The translations under genes were made by a program, and so were the position numbers. The notes below the pieces were generated by a model. The model did not search any database. It saw only the letters and a list, made by a program, of their open reading frames with translations, and was not told the origin of the DNA. Positions 45,656 through 58,213 of a DNA stretch of 64,000 nucleotides are shown in pieces. This DNA comes from Lutjanus erythropterus (Eukaryota; Chordata; Actinopteri; Lutjaniformes; Lutjanidae): assembly GCA_020091685.1 (NCBI GenBank), contig CM034603.1, forward strand, positions 29,807,696 through 29,871,695. The letters run 5' to 3'. Numbering within the stretch: the stretch's first letter is position 1; each line of letters begins with the position of its first letter.

Positions 45656-48600
45656 TGCACTGAGGGTTCAGCACTGCAGTTTCAACTAGCACCTCACTAA
45701 TCTCTCTACTCACGGAGGAAGCACTTAAACTCATTCACAGACACATGCAGCCCAATGTAAACATCCTAATTAGTGATGAAGTTGACAGAGAGGAGGGCTG
45801 CTTGGCCAGGGCCATCTGGCCCGGCCTGGCTGTCTGATCTATAGGTCTCTAATTTGCCAAGCCCACATGTTTTACATTGTCTCACAACGAAGGGAATACA
45901 AGTCAGGCTGGAACCTGCTGCTTTCAACAAAACTAATGTTACCCCAAAAACCTACATGGAAATATTCATTCATACCCTCTCTTTTTCTCTCGCTTTCTCT
46001 CTCTTTCTCTCTCTCACACATGCACAGGAAAATTAATTAGGGTTGGCACAGCAGCAGCAGCAGCCTCATTCTAATAAATCTCTCCATTATCTAAAGTGAT
46101 TGGTGGACACAGCAGCTCATTTCCTGCCTCGGAGTTGAGACCTGAGGACAGGCGGACATTAACCCCCTGTTTCCTGTTCTGCCAAGTGCATACTCTTCAG
46201 TTGTGTTAGTGCAAAGTTTCTCATTTTTTTTCTCAGCCAAAGACCCCTTACAAGGTAGAAAATATACTGGGGTCCCCTCCATGCCTGTCCCTTGGAATAA
46301 TCTGATGTTGCCTTTTTTTTTTTTTTTTTGTAACGCTTCCCCTTCTACTTAGTTATGTGAAAGAATAAGGGAGAAAGGTAGAGAGGTTTTCACCATTAAT
46401 GGGTGTTGCATGCTGGACTGACAGCATTCACAAATCCCAGTTCCAAACAAGTCGGGGCACTGTGTAAAAGCTAATTAACTGTGGCATGGGTAACTTGCAT
46501 TGACAGCACCATTGATGCTAAAATGTACACCCAGGTTTTGGAGCAAGATTTGCTTTCATCCAGGCAATGTCTTTTTCAGGGACATCCCTGCTTATTTCAG
46601 CAACACAAAGCCAAGACACAATCTTGGCTTTGTGGTACAAGAGTTTGCTAGTAGACTAGCCTGCCTTTAGTTTCCCATTGAAAATGTGTACAAAACAGTA
46701 AGGTTGATCAGTTTGAACCTTAAATATATTGTGTTTGCATGGTCTTCAACTGAAGATAGGTTGAATAGGATTGAAAAGGTTTTACACAGAGTCACAACTT
46801 TTTGGAATTGGAGTTTCTATTAACAGTTATAGATTGTTTGTTTAGATTGTAATCTATGAACTATTTTAGATTTAAAAAATAAAATATTATTTGTTTAACT
46901 ATGAGAACTTTGGATATATATCAATTTAAAAATGATATGATAATTCGAATGAACGAATCTGAAAATTTCTTAATTGTGTTAGTGCATGTGTAGAGAGAGG
47001 TCATTTCTTTCTTTTTCACATAGTATGAATAAATACACAATGTCATGACAAAGATTTTTTACAGAACTTTTTATTGAACAGTCTGTTCCAATGGGCACAG
47101 TTCACTTGACACTGATTCAAGGTCTTTCCTCCTCCTCGACTCAACATTTAGCACAAATGTGGATGATCCAGAGTGCCCCTTTGTGGCCATGAGTGGGCAA
47201 CATCATGAGCAGTCATCTGTCAGCATTATATTTACCTGCCAGAAAAAAAAAAAAAAGAATTACTGCCATAAATCTCATTATAGAGACATTGTGTTGTGTA
47301 TTGATGCTATATACTACAACCTGGCCTGCAGTGCACAGTGAATGAACTGTTCTGAAACCGACTCAATAGGATGACATGAATTGGTGACCCAGAAATTTGC
47401 TGAAGTTAAGTTTTGAGTCATAACGATGTTGTGGCCAAGATTAAGTGCCTCTGTATGCGAGGGGAATTTAGAACAGGACTATTTCCTCTTCCTGTTCCTC
47501 GATGACATCACAAGCGTCTAGGGAGCCATTGGAGCACCTGTGTCCCATCTCCATGACAACTGAGCTCCAGGCCTTTGGGTGATGGAACACATAGATGGGG
47601 CAGGTTTGCACAACTGGGCTCACGTGCGCACACTCCTGGTTTAAAAAAAAAAAAAAGATTTTGAGGCCAAATAAATCACGCAACATGGAGTCTGGGGTGA
47701 GAGCCCCTGATGAGATATAGAGCCCACAGAAATAGGCCATCACAGACCCCATTCCTCCTAGCCAGCACCAGAGTTAATGGCTTTCAGATCTCTGGGTGCC
47801 TCTCTGACTCTTTCTGTGTTAGCAGGTTTGTCTTTGTTATCTTACAGCTGTTATCTTTGCTCTACCAATTCCATCTTCTCCTCTGGACGGCCATTGTGAA
47901 CGGCTGCTCGGCGCCGCGCCCTAATGAATGCTTTGCTATGTTGTAGACTATTTGTTAACAATAAACCAAGGGCCCGTTTATGTCCCTCGTTCATCTCAGG
48001 ATTATAGTGTTTATTTTGAAATAAAGGAAGGAGCTGGAATCGAAGAGGGAAGGAGAGAAGGATGGAGCAAGAAAGGGGAAGTCAGGACAGCGGTGTAGAC
48101 AGAAGTAGGGGAGGTAGGAGGGTGACTTTTACAGTTATACTGGCAGAGAGTCAAGTGAGCTCAGTGAGGCAGAATAATACAGCCTGAGTGTGGTGGGCTG
48201 AAATGTGCCTTTCCAAGTGTGCGTGTTTGCTTTTGACTGGTGCACAACCTATGATTCTCTATGCGGAAGGCTTTACTTGAATTTGCTCCAAATGAGTGGC
48301 TCAACAACTTTGTGTCAGTTTTTATCTAACAGACAGTCAAGACTAACACACGGAGCCACTAATGGCCTGGGACTTAAAATATGACTCATTCTACCACGGC
48401 AGTCTGGCAGAAGTGGTGTTTTTAGATACAAGCAGCACAACTCCAGAATGTACCCGTGCTCTGAAACTGAAGTGCCGTCGAGGTCGTGGACGCAACTGTA
48501 AAAGTAGAAGTGTCTTAGTAGAGAAGAAAGAAATAAGTACCCTGCATTGAATAAAGTGATTAAGTCAAGCATGGATTCACCACATAAAGCACACGCCTTT

Positions 48601-49578
48601 ATCGAGGTCACATACGCAGGTTGTAATGTGAATATACACACACTTACACTCAGCCACTATTCATTCATGTCTGAATATGGGGTTGCTAGGGGCAACACAG
48701 ACCCTACAGCATCCTCATGCTTACTGTTTGCCAAGCAGCCAAATATCCAGCACCATTAACCTCATCATTGCAACATAATCAGCCGCGGATGAAGCCGCCA
48801 CTAAATCGAGGCAGCCTTCGAGGCACAATTAGAAATGTTAATTAAATGTTGCGCCGTCTTGCATTGGCTTGACACATAATGCAAAACCATCAATTGGGCC
48901 TGTGCAGTGTGAGCTCTCCCTCTACTCACTCATTTTGGATCTGTAGCACACAAACTATAGATCACGGATAGGCAACCAACTAAGACCGCACCAGATGATT
49001 TCAGTGAGCTGCGTAATTAGCTGAAAGAACCAAGTGGTGTTTGTGGTTGGAATGGCGATGTGCATATCCTCATGCTCTCCATGGCATGGTTTTCTAGTAA
49101 GGGCCAATTTAAACATTTGGTTTGATATTGAGCCAAATACTTGATTGGATCAGTAATACCAAATTGTACCACTAGGTGTTGTACATGACTGAGTCGCTCC
49201 TGAGTGGAACATAATAACAGCCCATGAATTAGAGTAGAGTCGCAAGTAAGTTTACCACAACATTCCGCTAATATTTCACAATAAAAGCCTTCCTAAGAAA
49301 TGAAGGCGTGCTGTCCATTGAAACGATAGATGCCTTTTAATTTATAACGGATACAGGAAGTGAAAAACAAAGTATAGCTGGCTGGCTACGTTGCTAACAT
49401 AGCAAACAGTCGGTGGCAGGGTTATATTAGTTATACTGAATAAGGAAAATGATGGGGTCATCAAGCTAGTTAGCAGCTTAGCTCTGCATCACTGCCTGCT
49501 CAGCTGTGATGTGTACTCTGTTCTATGCGTTGCAGAAACTGCTCACGTTCCCCATGATGCCCACTATGTTACGAACAC
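45656..49578. other. intronic, no gene seen
   Basis: CT-rich microsatellite at 45975-46016, (CAG)n at 46050-46064, a T-run at about 46313-46330, and A-runs near 47246 and 47643. The stretch 48770-48905 (ATTAATTAAATGTTGCGCC-like) looks single-copy with homeodomain cores and could be a conserved element. No exon is recognised. Confidence 0.45.
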
Positions 49579-49615
49579 CAAACTTACCAAACTACTCAGC
49601 GGTTTGGTAAGTTTG
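49579..49615. other. perfect 14-bp hairpin
   Basis: CAAACTTACCAAAC (49579-49592) and GTTTGGTAAGTTTG (49602-49615) are exact inverted repeats around a 9-base loop. There is no T-run after it and no host element is recognised, so its meaning is unknown. Confidence 0.75.
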
Positions 49616-50494
49616 CTGTTTTGTGTTCCAAATGTTACATTTTGTTAGTGTTTGTAATGTATCTGTTCAGAATGTGATGATATACGTGATGAGTTTTCAC
49701 CATGAGCGAGGTTGCCGTTACTTTTCTTAAGGCTGGCTATATTTTGATGTCGTCCAGGAGATTTACTTCTGCAGGAACTGGCAATATTAGAAATTGCAAT
49801 AACTAGTCTTACCGTGGTTGCTCTTTCCACAAATGTGCTTTTGTGTCCTGTTTTTGTGATGGTGAACACATTGCACTTTATACCTTGATACCCTGTGCTC
49901 TTATTAGATATTCTGGGTGTTTTTCAGAGCGTTGTAGCCTTGTTTATCTATTTTTATTGCTGTTTGTCTGACACACGGAAGACTGAATGGCTTTCATGAG
50001 TATGGACATGTGCACTTTGTTTGTGTCAGGGTCTCTGTCTGCAGATTTAAGTGCCTTAAAGAGCACCCATCGTTCACTAGACTACTGAAAGCTCTGAGGT
50101 CTCGAAATGTTAGGTGGCCATTTTTGAGTGTTAATACAGCTGCTAATGGCTGGTAGAAATAGCACCCACTCTGACCCCTGAATAAATGTGTGTTTGTGCG
50201 CATCTGTGGTTGATCAAACATGTGAAAGTGACCTGAGAGAGCAGGTCAGCCTCCTCTTGTGCGGTGCTTGCCTCTGCAAAAGGTCTGAAAATGAATCCAT
50301 ATCTCGAACCATCTGCAATGAGAAGGAATGCAGAGGCATCAGCCCTAAATGGATCGGACAGATTGGACCGTCTAATACCATTTTATTAGATGCTGCCAGT
50401 CTTTGCCCATCATCTGTGAAAGACTGCTTGCTTTGCTGTTTCAGTCCCACAACGGCTCAGCTCGACTGAGGCTGCAGCTTGTGGATTCAAGCGC

Positions 50495-50533
<39 letters not shown>

Positions 50534-51843
50534 TGGCTGGTCTGGTTTAACTGTGCCCACAGATGAAGGCAGCCCAAGAATGACAGGGGAGAGTGAAAAG
50601 GATTAAAAGCTAACTCCATTTAGACTGTGCCTAAGACAGACAGGTCTGCTCTAAACAGGTGTGTTTATCCTATCTCCAAAGTTGCTAAAAAAGACTCCGC
50701 TGTAGTGGAGTGTGTATGTGTGTGAGAGTGAGAGGGAAAAAAAGTGAGAAGGAGGGAGAAAAAGACAAAGGATGTGTCTGTGTGTACAGTGTGTGTGTGT
50801 GTGTGAGAGAGAGAGCGAGCGTGTGTGTATTGAGTGTCTCTCCACAAGACTGGCTAATTTAAACAGGATTAGAGGAAGTAGTGATGGACTGTTCCCAGTA
50901 AATTATACTGTGTTGTAAAGCACTGTACCACCCACACACATCCCACACCTACATGGAAGTCCCATAGTGGTTAGCATACGCTACACACGTATAAACACAC
51001 ATGGACGTGCACACAGACAATTGGAAAAGAGCGTGTAGGTTGGAGAGGGGATACATTGCCAGAGTGCGAGGGGTTCGTGTGCTGTGTGAATACTTTTCCC
51101 GGCTCTAATCCGCCCATTCCTGTTGGCATGAAAGACAGGGATTAACAGACGAAAGGTGAACATGGAGAAAAGGCAGGGCCGGAAAAGAACACAGGGAAAG
51201 GGAGATAGTATTCCGGGAACCTCTGCAGGATTCTTCCGCGGCTGCTGTGGTGAATGCAGATGAGCAGTCTTTTGTATGAAGTTAAATCCTCTTATTGATC
51301 AGTAGATTAGGTGCTGTCCTCTTGCCTTCTTAAACTTCCAAAACTATGGGGAGACGGTATCTCTCTTCAGGATTTGGATAGCTGAAAAAAGGGTCAAAAT
51401 ACTGTCGGAAAACATTTAATTAAAGACACTCATTCAGATATTCAGCATCAAAGAGCAGACACGTGCTATGCAAACACGCTATCTAACAACTAATGTAATA
51501 TCCTCAAAGCCTCGTTTAAGGTCCAGGATCTTTATTTGCAGCAAGAAAAAAAAAACAGCCTCCAATTGCTGCCTGTTCCTGCCTTTCTTTCATTGAGCAT
51601 TGAACAAACACGACGAGATTCATAAGTAAAATTGCCCTCCTGTCTGTAATGTAGCACTAGACAAGCTGCTCACATCTAAGGATGTATTCTGCAATGAGAA
51701 TTTCTACTCAACGCCCACGGGAGAGGATCTCCCTCACTGCGAGATAAAAGCAAGGTTTTGCATCATTAGAGGATGATACTATCAAGGTAATTATAATCTC
51801 AGCCAGTGTTGTTTGTTAGCTTATAGTTACTGTTGATTGCTAT
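49616..51843. other. intronic, GT-rich microsatellites, no gene
   Basis: A long GC/GT run lies at 50491-50530 and purine/GT tracts at 50709-50828. Frames across them are repeat artefacts. Nothing else recognised. Confidence 0.5.
50491..50530. repeat. (GC)3(GT)17 alternating tract
   Basis: Forty bases of alternating purine-pyrimidine: three GC then seventeen GT dinucleotides, the longest such tract in the window. Sequences of this kind can adopt Z-DNA. Confidence 0.92.
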
Positions 51844-51910
51844 GCTATCTATTTATCTATCTGTCTGTTTGTCTGTCTGTCTGTCCGCCCATCTGTCTGT
51901 CCGTCTGTCC
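51844..51910. repeat. (TCTA/TCTG)n microsatellite, left part
   Basis: Imperfect TCTA then TCTG repeats. The same motif resumes at 52506-52575 on the far side of an inserted element. Confidence 0.85.
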
Positions 51911-51911
51911 A

Positions 51912-52505
51912 CACTCTTAGAAATAAAAGCACTAACTAGAACCATAAAGGATTCTTCAACTTGTCCCCATTAGAGAAAACTTTTTTGTTTATCAAGGTTC
52001 CTTTCAACCCAACATAAGGAGTTATAACTTCCACGCAGAACCCCATATGTGAGGTTCTACAAAGAACCCTTCGCAGGTGTAAAGGTTCCATTCAGAACCT
52101 TTCTACCTTGTTACCCGTAGATCAACCGAAAATCCTTTTATATTCCAAGGGTTTCACATAAAATCCACCCAGGAGATCTAAAAATATATTTTATTCAGAT
52201 CTCACTTGTCACCCTCTTGTCTTCAGAGGGTTCTACAAAGAACCATAAAGTATTCTATAGTTTGTTCAGCAGATGGTTTAAATTGCAAAAACATCTTTTA
52301 ACCCCGACGCTTTCAGCAATCAGTGGTTGTTGATTTAGGGATGAGCTTGATCTCTCATCTGAAGAGGGTTCTTTGGATGCAACGCAATCTTAATGGAACC
52401 CTTAATTTTAGTCTTAATGGAACCTTTGACCTTTTGAAGCAAATGATTCCAAGTAGAACCTCAGCCCTGCAGGAATAACCCTTTTGGAACCTTTATATCA
52501 GAGTG
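51912..52505. mobile_element. GGTTCT/AGAACC-family element inside a microsatellite
   Basis: Left terminus CACTCTTAGAAATAAAAGC followed by ACTAACTAGAACC. The right terminus is decayed to TATATCAGAGTG. The interior has many AGAACC/GGTTCT motifs (GAGGTTCTACAAAGAACCC, AGAGGGTTCTACAAAGAACC). It is flanked on both sides by the same TCTG/TCTA repeat array, so it most simply inserted into that array. Confidence 0.78.
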
Positions 52506-52575
52506 TATCTGTCTGTCTGGCTGACTATATATATATCTATCTATATATCTGTCTGTTTATCTGTCTATCTGTCTA
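52506..52575. repeat. (TCTG/TATC)n microsatellite, right part
   Basis: Continuation of the array at 51844-51910, with a (TA)n patch. Confidence 0.8.
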
Positions 52576-53871
52576 GTTGTCTTTTTGGAGCTCTATTAAA
52601 AAGTGTAACATACTTGACAACCTAAAACTGGGTGATAGGCCAAAAAGGTTTAGACAGGCTGCAAATAATGGATGGCTAAAACCAGGGATAAAAGCCTGCT
52701 ATACAAAAGATATAAATGACATGTGTATACTTTATACACTTTTTCCTCTTTTCTATGTGCCTCACTTTTGAAACGACAACATGAAAACAGCAGCATAAAA
52801 AGGCCGCTGTCACTGCCAGCTATTTTTGGAAAGCCAGCTACTCCTCCATGACAAATATATGCATAACTTAAGGCGTTTAAAGAACTCTTCTTCTCTCAGT
52901 CAGCCGCGTCAGGATTCATTCAAACTGTCTGGTGTGGCATTGTTTTGATAGAGGGCCTTCCCGTCTCAGCAGGTGTGCTGAAAAATTCGCCCCGAAGACT
53001 GGGCAGGAGATTTGCATCACCGCATGAAAGACTGCGAGCTAGTTATCTGAGCAGCCATTGTGGAAAATAGAGGGGCGGGTGCTTTTAGCCTGCTTTGTGT
53101 CCAAGGCCTCATCTGTCTGCTGGTAGACTGAGGTATAGCAGACACAAAAATAACACTAAAGAAAAATGTGTTAACAAAGGAGTGCGAGGACCACCATCTG
53201 GTGCACAAATAAGGGAGATAACACTGATTTGGGAATGCCTTTTAACACAGTTTGTTAATTATTAATCATAATAATAAATGTCTTGTCAGTAGCTATATAT
53301 ACGATGCTTGTTGCAGCATTCCAGCATTATATTTCAGACCTGTGCTGCCAGTATAAATAAAACACGTACTGCGAGCTGTGGCTGCACCCTCATCATCCCG
53401 CACCCTAGTGAAGGTATGTTTGTGTGATGTCTCTGTGTGTAAGAGAGATAGATTGTGTGCATGTATTTGTGTTTGTGTTTAAGTGTGTGTGTGTGTGTGA
53501 GTGTTCTTGCACGCATGAGTGTCTAAATGGTTTCCTTTCCACAACAAAACAAAGTTAATTGCTTCAATTACTGATATTATTTGCAAATTACCCGCCATTG
53601 GTTGTCTGTGACTCTCAATTTGGAGTCCTATGAGTTCATATCTAAACTCTGTGCTCTATTTTGTTGTTGTAAGTGGTTATGTTAATAGGGTTTATTCTCA
53701 CCGTCCATAGGAATACTGATAGAGTTTGCTTTTGTCTCGTCACTCCACACTTTGTACCGGAATGTATTTAATTGGACTTAATTTGACATTTGAATGATAT
53801 TTGCTCACTTTGTCTTTGTCCTTTGTTACTTAATCAAACAGTCCAAGAGATGGATGCTTTGCAGTTCCCAA
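52576..53871. other. intronic, no gene seen
   Basis: A short (GT)n run lies at about 53484-53499. Nothing else recognised. Confidence 0.5.
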
Positions 53872-53941
53872 ATTCATATTCAAGGGGGCTTTATTGACAT
53901 GGGAGACAGGTGTTTACATTGCCACAGCAGGTAAAAAAAAT
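53872..53941 (-). repeat. retroposon-like tail, minus strand
   Basis: TTCAAGGGGGCTTTATTGAC, then GTTTACATTGCCACAGCAGG, resembles a fish repeat whose sense strand ends CAATAAAGCCCC(C)TTGAA with a polyadenylation signal. Only this end is present. Identification is from memory. Confidence 0.4.
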
Positions 53942-55488
53942 GAGTCCTATTCATACCCCTTACAAAAGTGTTCCCGCAAAATTTACATAAACAAAAGAAT
54001 AGTGATCTTGCTAGTAATATATAGTCCTGTATATACATACAGATAACTTGGGAAAAAAAAAGTACACTTGTGGTTGCAGTTCCCCGTCTGGCTGTGCTGA
54101 CGTCCCTAACGTGGGAGAAAAAACGGAAACGAAAAAGAAACTTGTGGGTTTGAAATGTCACTGTCTTGCCCAGGACGTCATTCCACATATATTCTCCCCT
54201 TAAAAGATAAAAACTTTGGAGCTTATCACATTTTGACTTTTCCTTGCCGAAGCTAGGAGCTGTTTTCTGGTATGCCATCTTCCGTAGGTATGTGGGGGCT
54301 GATTATTGAGTCAGTCTTGCGTGCATTTGTTTGCCTGTTGGGTCATCTTCGCTGTGATGTAGGTGTAATGTCTGACAGGTTATTTTTAAGCCCACCCAGG
54401 AGGAGTTTGGATACCAAGGCCGGGCGTAAAGAAAAAGCAACAGCAAGAAGATGTGTTTGCTTTTTATTGTTCTAAAGCCTAACAGGACAGATGGGGAACA
54501 TGATTTTTACACGTATCCTGGCACTAAAACTCTCCTTATTTCTAAATGGTATGTTTTAGGTAAGTGCAGTTTATAATGTCGTGAGACACTGGGTACATTT
54601 ACTGCAGGGTAACATTTAGACGGTGGAGAATACACCATATCATCTCGCTAATCACCTGTAATGAGCAGATGCAAGGCAGATGTGCATTGCTGCTGGCACA
54701 GGTGCTGCACAGTAAAGGTGTCCAAGGTTTGTCTTGGAATCCCTGATAGCCTCGGTGAGATGTACTGTCCCTCTGCTCGCCAGTCTGTTCTGTCCTTTAG
54801 ACAGAGGAAGGAGTGTGTGTTTCTTTCTATGAGGCTGCAAGGGGCAAAAAGAAAAGAGAAACAGTAGGAAGGGAAAAGAGAGCAGCAGAAAGAGTTTAAT
54901 TACTATGGCATAAGTATTCATGAGCCTGTCCTCAGCACTTTTTTTTCTGAACCGAGCATGACTCTCAGCATTGGCTTTAGGCCACTGTGAAACCAAGTGG
55001 AGAGGTTTTCAACAACCGAGTTGCGTTGCTGGGTTTGGAACCATCACAGGTGGACTCCCTAAAAGCTGGCTGGGAGTGAGGCCGCAGGGGATATACAGAA
55101 AGGAGACATATGGCAGCTTATGATTAAAAGTGGAAAGTTTCGCGCAAGTGAGTGTATGAGTGTGTAATAGTGCGTGTGTGTGTGTGTGTGTGTGTACTCA
55201 TGCATTCGCACCAACTACAGTTATTCATGTATTAGTTATATCATAATTTTTCCAGCCATGAAAACGCCTAAACCTTTGCAGCAATACGTGCTTGTCTGTC
55301 AACTTGACTGACAAATAAATGTAAATTAATTTACCTGCAGCTGTGGGGGAGACTCAAAGCGTCATTGGATATTATATTAATTATAGAGAACATTCTGCTT
55401 TAAGTCTCAAATGAAAGTAAAAGCATTATTTTGACTTTATGAAATATAAAACTATGGAAGGTCATTGGTTACAGTTTATTCAAATTTT
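53942..55488. other. intronic, no gene seen
   Basis: (GT)n at 55174-55195. Minus-strand frames at 53880-54278 and 54652-54996 are phenylalanine/leucine-rich shadows of A-rich plus-strand sequence. Confidence 0.5.
55174..55195. repeat. (GT)n microsatellite
   Basis: Eleven uninterrupted GT repeats. Confidence 0.9.
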
Positions 55489-56328
55489 TAGGGGTGGGCG
55501 GATTGATCCCCAAAGTACTGAGAGTACCGATGTGAAGCCTTAGTGGCTGGGTTCATACTCGGAACCATTTCCTTCTGAAGAACCATTTTTTTCAAGTAAG
55601 GTTTTGTTAAGGGTTCTTCGTAAGACAAGGGGTTCCTATAAGAACCTTTTTCATCCAAAGAAATTTTTGGAAAGAAAGTTCTTGATGGAGTGTCCTTGAA
55701 GAATCCTTGAAGACCTCAGAAAACTCTTGGAATATAAGAGGGTTCTTGGTAGAACCCCTGAGGAGGGTTCTGGTTATCAGGCTTAGAAGGTGGAAAGGAT
55801 CTGGATAGAACCCTCAGAGAGGGTTCTGGCTGGAACCATAGATGGGTTATTTGAAAAGACTCTCATAGGGGTTCTTGATGAGACCTTTCACAGATAGTTC
55901 AAGGTTTATGGGTTCTTGTTAGCACATTTATTTCTAAGAGTGTAGAATCGATCCCAAAAATGGCTTCATCACATGGGCACATGAAGATTATTCGTAGTGC
56001 TGCAATGTTTGCATCTCTGTTCCTGCACGCATGCAGCGATAATTCAAAATGAACATTTCTTTATTTACCATTAAGTGTTTAAACATGCGTATAATTAAGT
56101 TATTAATATAGATTAGTACAAAGAAATGCCTCATGTTTGGCAAATGATTTTGTGGTAATGTATTCAGAAGTAAAACAGTAGTAAATTATGACACATTATT
56201 CTTCCTTACATGATACAACATTAGCTGCTTTTAACAGCACACAATATTGATATCGATGATCCTGGCACTGGTAGTACTTGGTACTTGGTACTGGAACAAA
56301 ACCAAATATTGTGGTATCCCCATCCCTA
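55489..56328. mobile_element. hAT-type element hosting a nested insertion
   Basis: Left end TAGGGGTGGGCGGATTGATC; right end GGTATCCCCATCCCTA, reversed TAGGGATGGGGATACC. Internal TATCGATGATCC and TACTTGGTACTTGGTACTGG blocks are the subterminal style of this group. The flanks (CAAATTTT / AAGGTTTT) no longer match well, so it is old. The host is split by the GGTTCT/AGAACC element at about 55550-55942, after which AGAATCGATCCCAAAAATGG resumes the host. Confidence 0.6.
55550..55942. mobile_element. GGTTCT/AGAACC-family element nested in a hAT copy
   Basis: Starts without its CACTCTTAG end (first recognisable block TACTCGGAACCATTTCC), carries dense GGTTCT/AGAACC motifs (GGTTCTTGGTAGAACCCC, GAGGGTTCTGGCTGGAACC) and ends TTTATTTCTAAGAGTG. 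The left end is truncated by about 50 bases relative to the copy at 62939. Confidence 0.75.
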
Positions 56329-57891
56329 AAGGTTTTCAATCACTCCTCTACCTATTTTCATCATAGTTAATGAAATATCCTCAACTATCTTCTTGTGTGC
56401 TCGCCAATATTTTTCTTTTTCTTGTAAGTAATTCAGCCAAGTGGCAAACATGTTTGCTTGCTTGCAGTCTCTAGTGGCTACCCACTTGTTCATTTTACAA
56501 GTAAAACATGTTACATAACAGAATAAAAACATGCTCCGTGACTTTCAGTTTACTTCCTCATTTTCCTCTAAACCGTGCAAAGCTTTGGCCTCCTCTTGAT
56601 ACTGTGAGATCTCTGAGCCTTGCAAGCTGCAGTGAGCTTTTTGAGCCGATTGCCATTGAGATCAATTCATGCCACTTCTGTCTAGAGGGCTCCCTGGCTG
56701 CCTATATTGTGTACAGTGTGCCACTGACAGCCACTGGTTAATCTGCATGGAGCAAAGTTGATACCAAGGGGGCAGTGAGGCAGATGAGCATAATTGTGCC
56801 CTATAAGTGGCAATACTAGTAAAGTACTTTCATCAAACCATTGTGCCATAATACAGAATGCTTGTTGCAGCAGGGCAGCAATCAAGTTCCTCAGTGTGAC
56901 ATTTTATTTAGGTGCACAATCATTTCAATAAAAAACTGTAATGACATCCATTCATCCAGTCTTCCAAAACTCATTGCAAATAAAAGCAGACAGAAAGTTT
57001 TTGTTTTATGTTGTGCTTCATTACAGTAGCTTCAGCTGATGAGTAGACAGGTATGACATGATGTCACCGACCAGTGATGAAGTTAACCCTGTTATATCTT
57101 GGTTTTCAAATCTGCCAGAATTTCACACGTCTTTACTTTGGATGTGCAGTAACAAGATGCAGAATTGTTCGTTGTCAGAATCTCGAGAGCATTTCCTCTC
57201 CAGTTACATATTTACAGTCTACACAGCTGCTCATAGCGAAAATGGAAAATACATCATCTACTGCTGTATAAGACTAAGAGCAATATTGTGACGTTTTTAT
57301 TGGAAAGACTATGAAAGATGCTGTAACTCAAGAAGTATAATAAACATAATGTGCTTTGATTTTTCTATATTCTCTGTAATGTGGAACAGGCCCGAGGTCT
57401 TGCTTAGACTTGGCCCAGGATTTTATATGATCCTGTCCACTGGGTTTGACATATCAATCTGAACATTTAATGTGCTTTTTGACTGCATGACTGGGTTTTA
57501 CACGCACATACAGTATACTCCCTCACATATCTGCTGTTCAGACCCACACAGTGGCCTGTCCTGCAAAACAAAAATATATATTCTGAACAACCAAACTGAA
57601 CCCTTTTTGCTGCTATACAAACCATGCTTTAGACAATATGCGCCATGTCTATCTGGTCCATGGGTGAGAAGTGTGAGGGTACTGTGGCCCTGCCGTGAAC
57701 CAGCAGTGTGCAGCTCTTAGCCCTGCCAGGCGTGTGTCTCTGCCTGGGCTTTGAGTTATTGCTGCTGGGGTCTGAGACCCATTCATCAGCGCTTCATTAA
57801 AACCCAAATCGCTTTTTCACTCACAGCCTTCTCTCTCCCGGCCTGACAAGTCCCACATCCTGCCTGCCCAATTTCTGGGCCAGTCCTCATG
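56329..57891. other. intronic, no gene seen
   Basis: No exon or defined repeat. Mostly single-copy in appearance. Confidence 0.45.
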
Positions 57892-58213
57892 TTAAAGGGA
57901 TAGTTCAGCAGTGTACTGCTGTTGACAAGGCCAACACTTAAAAAGGCCCATGTTAAAAAATCTATCAGTTTAAATGTACGCTATATTTAGAATATTTTCA
58001 CCACTTAAACTCGTCAGACTCGCTCAACCAGACTCTGGTGATGATTTACCTCGCAGAACATTGGAGTTGCGGGTCGATCACTGCCTCACTTGGTTTGTCT
58101 GTGACTTCAGTATATTAGATGGCTGGTTCAGATTCACAAAAGTCACACAGTAACAGAATCAAATGAGTTACCCCATGCAACCCCACTTCAGACAATCCAA
58201 GCTATCCCTTTAA
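57892..58213. mobile_element. TTAA foldback element, copy 6, internally deleted
   Basis: TTAA at 57892-57895 and 58210-58213; termini AGGGATAGTTCAGCAG and CAATCCAAGCTATCCCT. The left arm lacks the outer block (from the terminus straight to TGTACTGCTGTTGACAAGG). The centre (TGTGACTTCAG...AAAGTCACACAGTAACAG) is recognisable. The right arm goes almost directly to ATGCAACCCCACTTCAG. Confidence 0.82.

Noticed and set aside
47041..47110. Reverse-strand AATAAA near 47070 suggesting a gene 3' end
   Set aside because: No upstream exon or conserved reading frame on the minus strand; a lone AATAAA is uninformative in AT-rich DNA.
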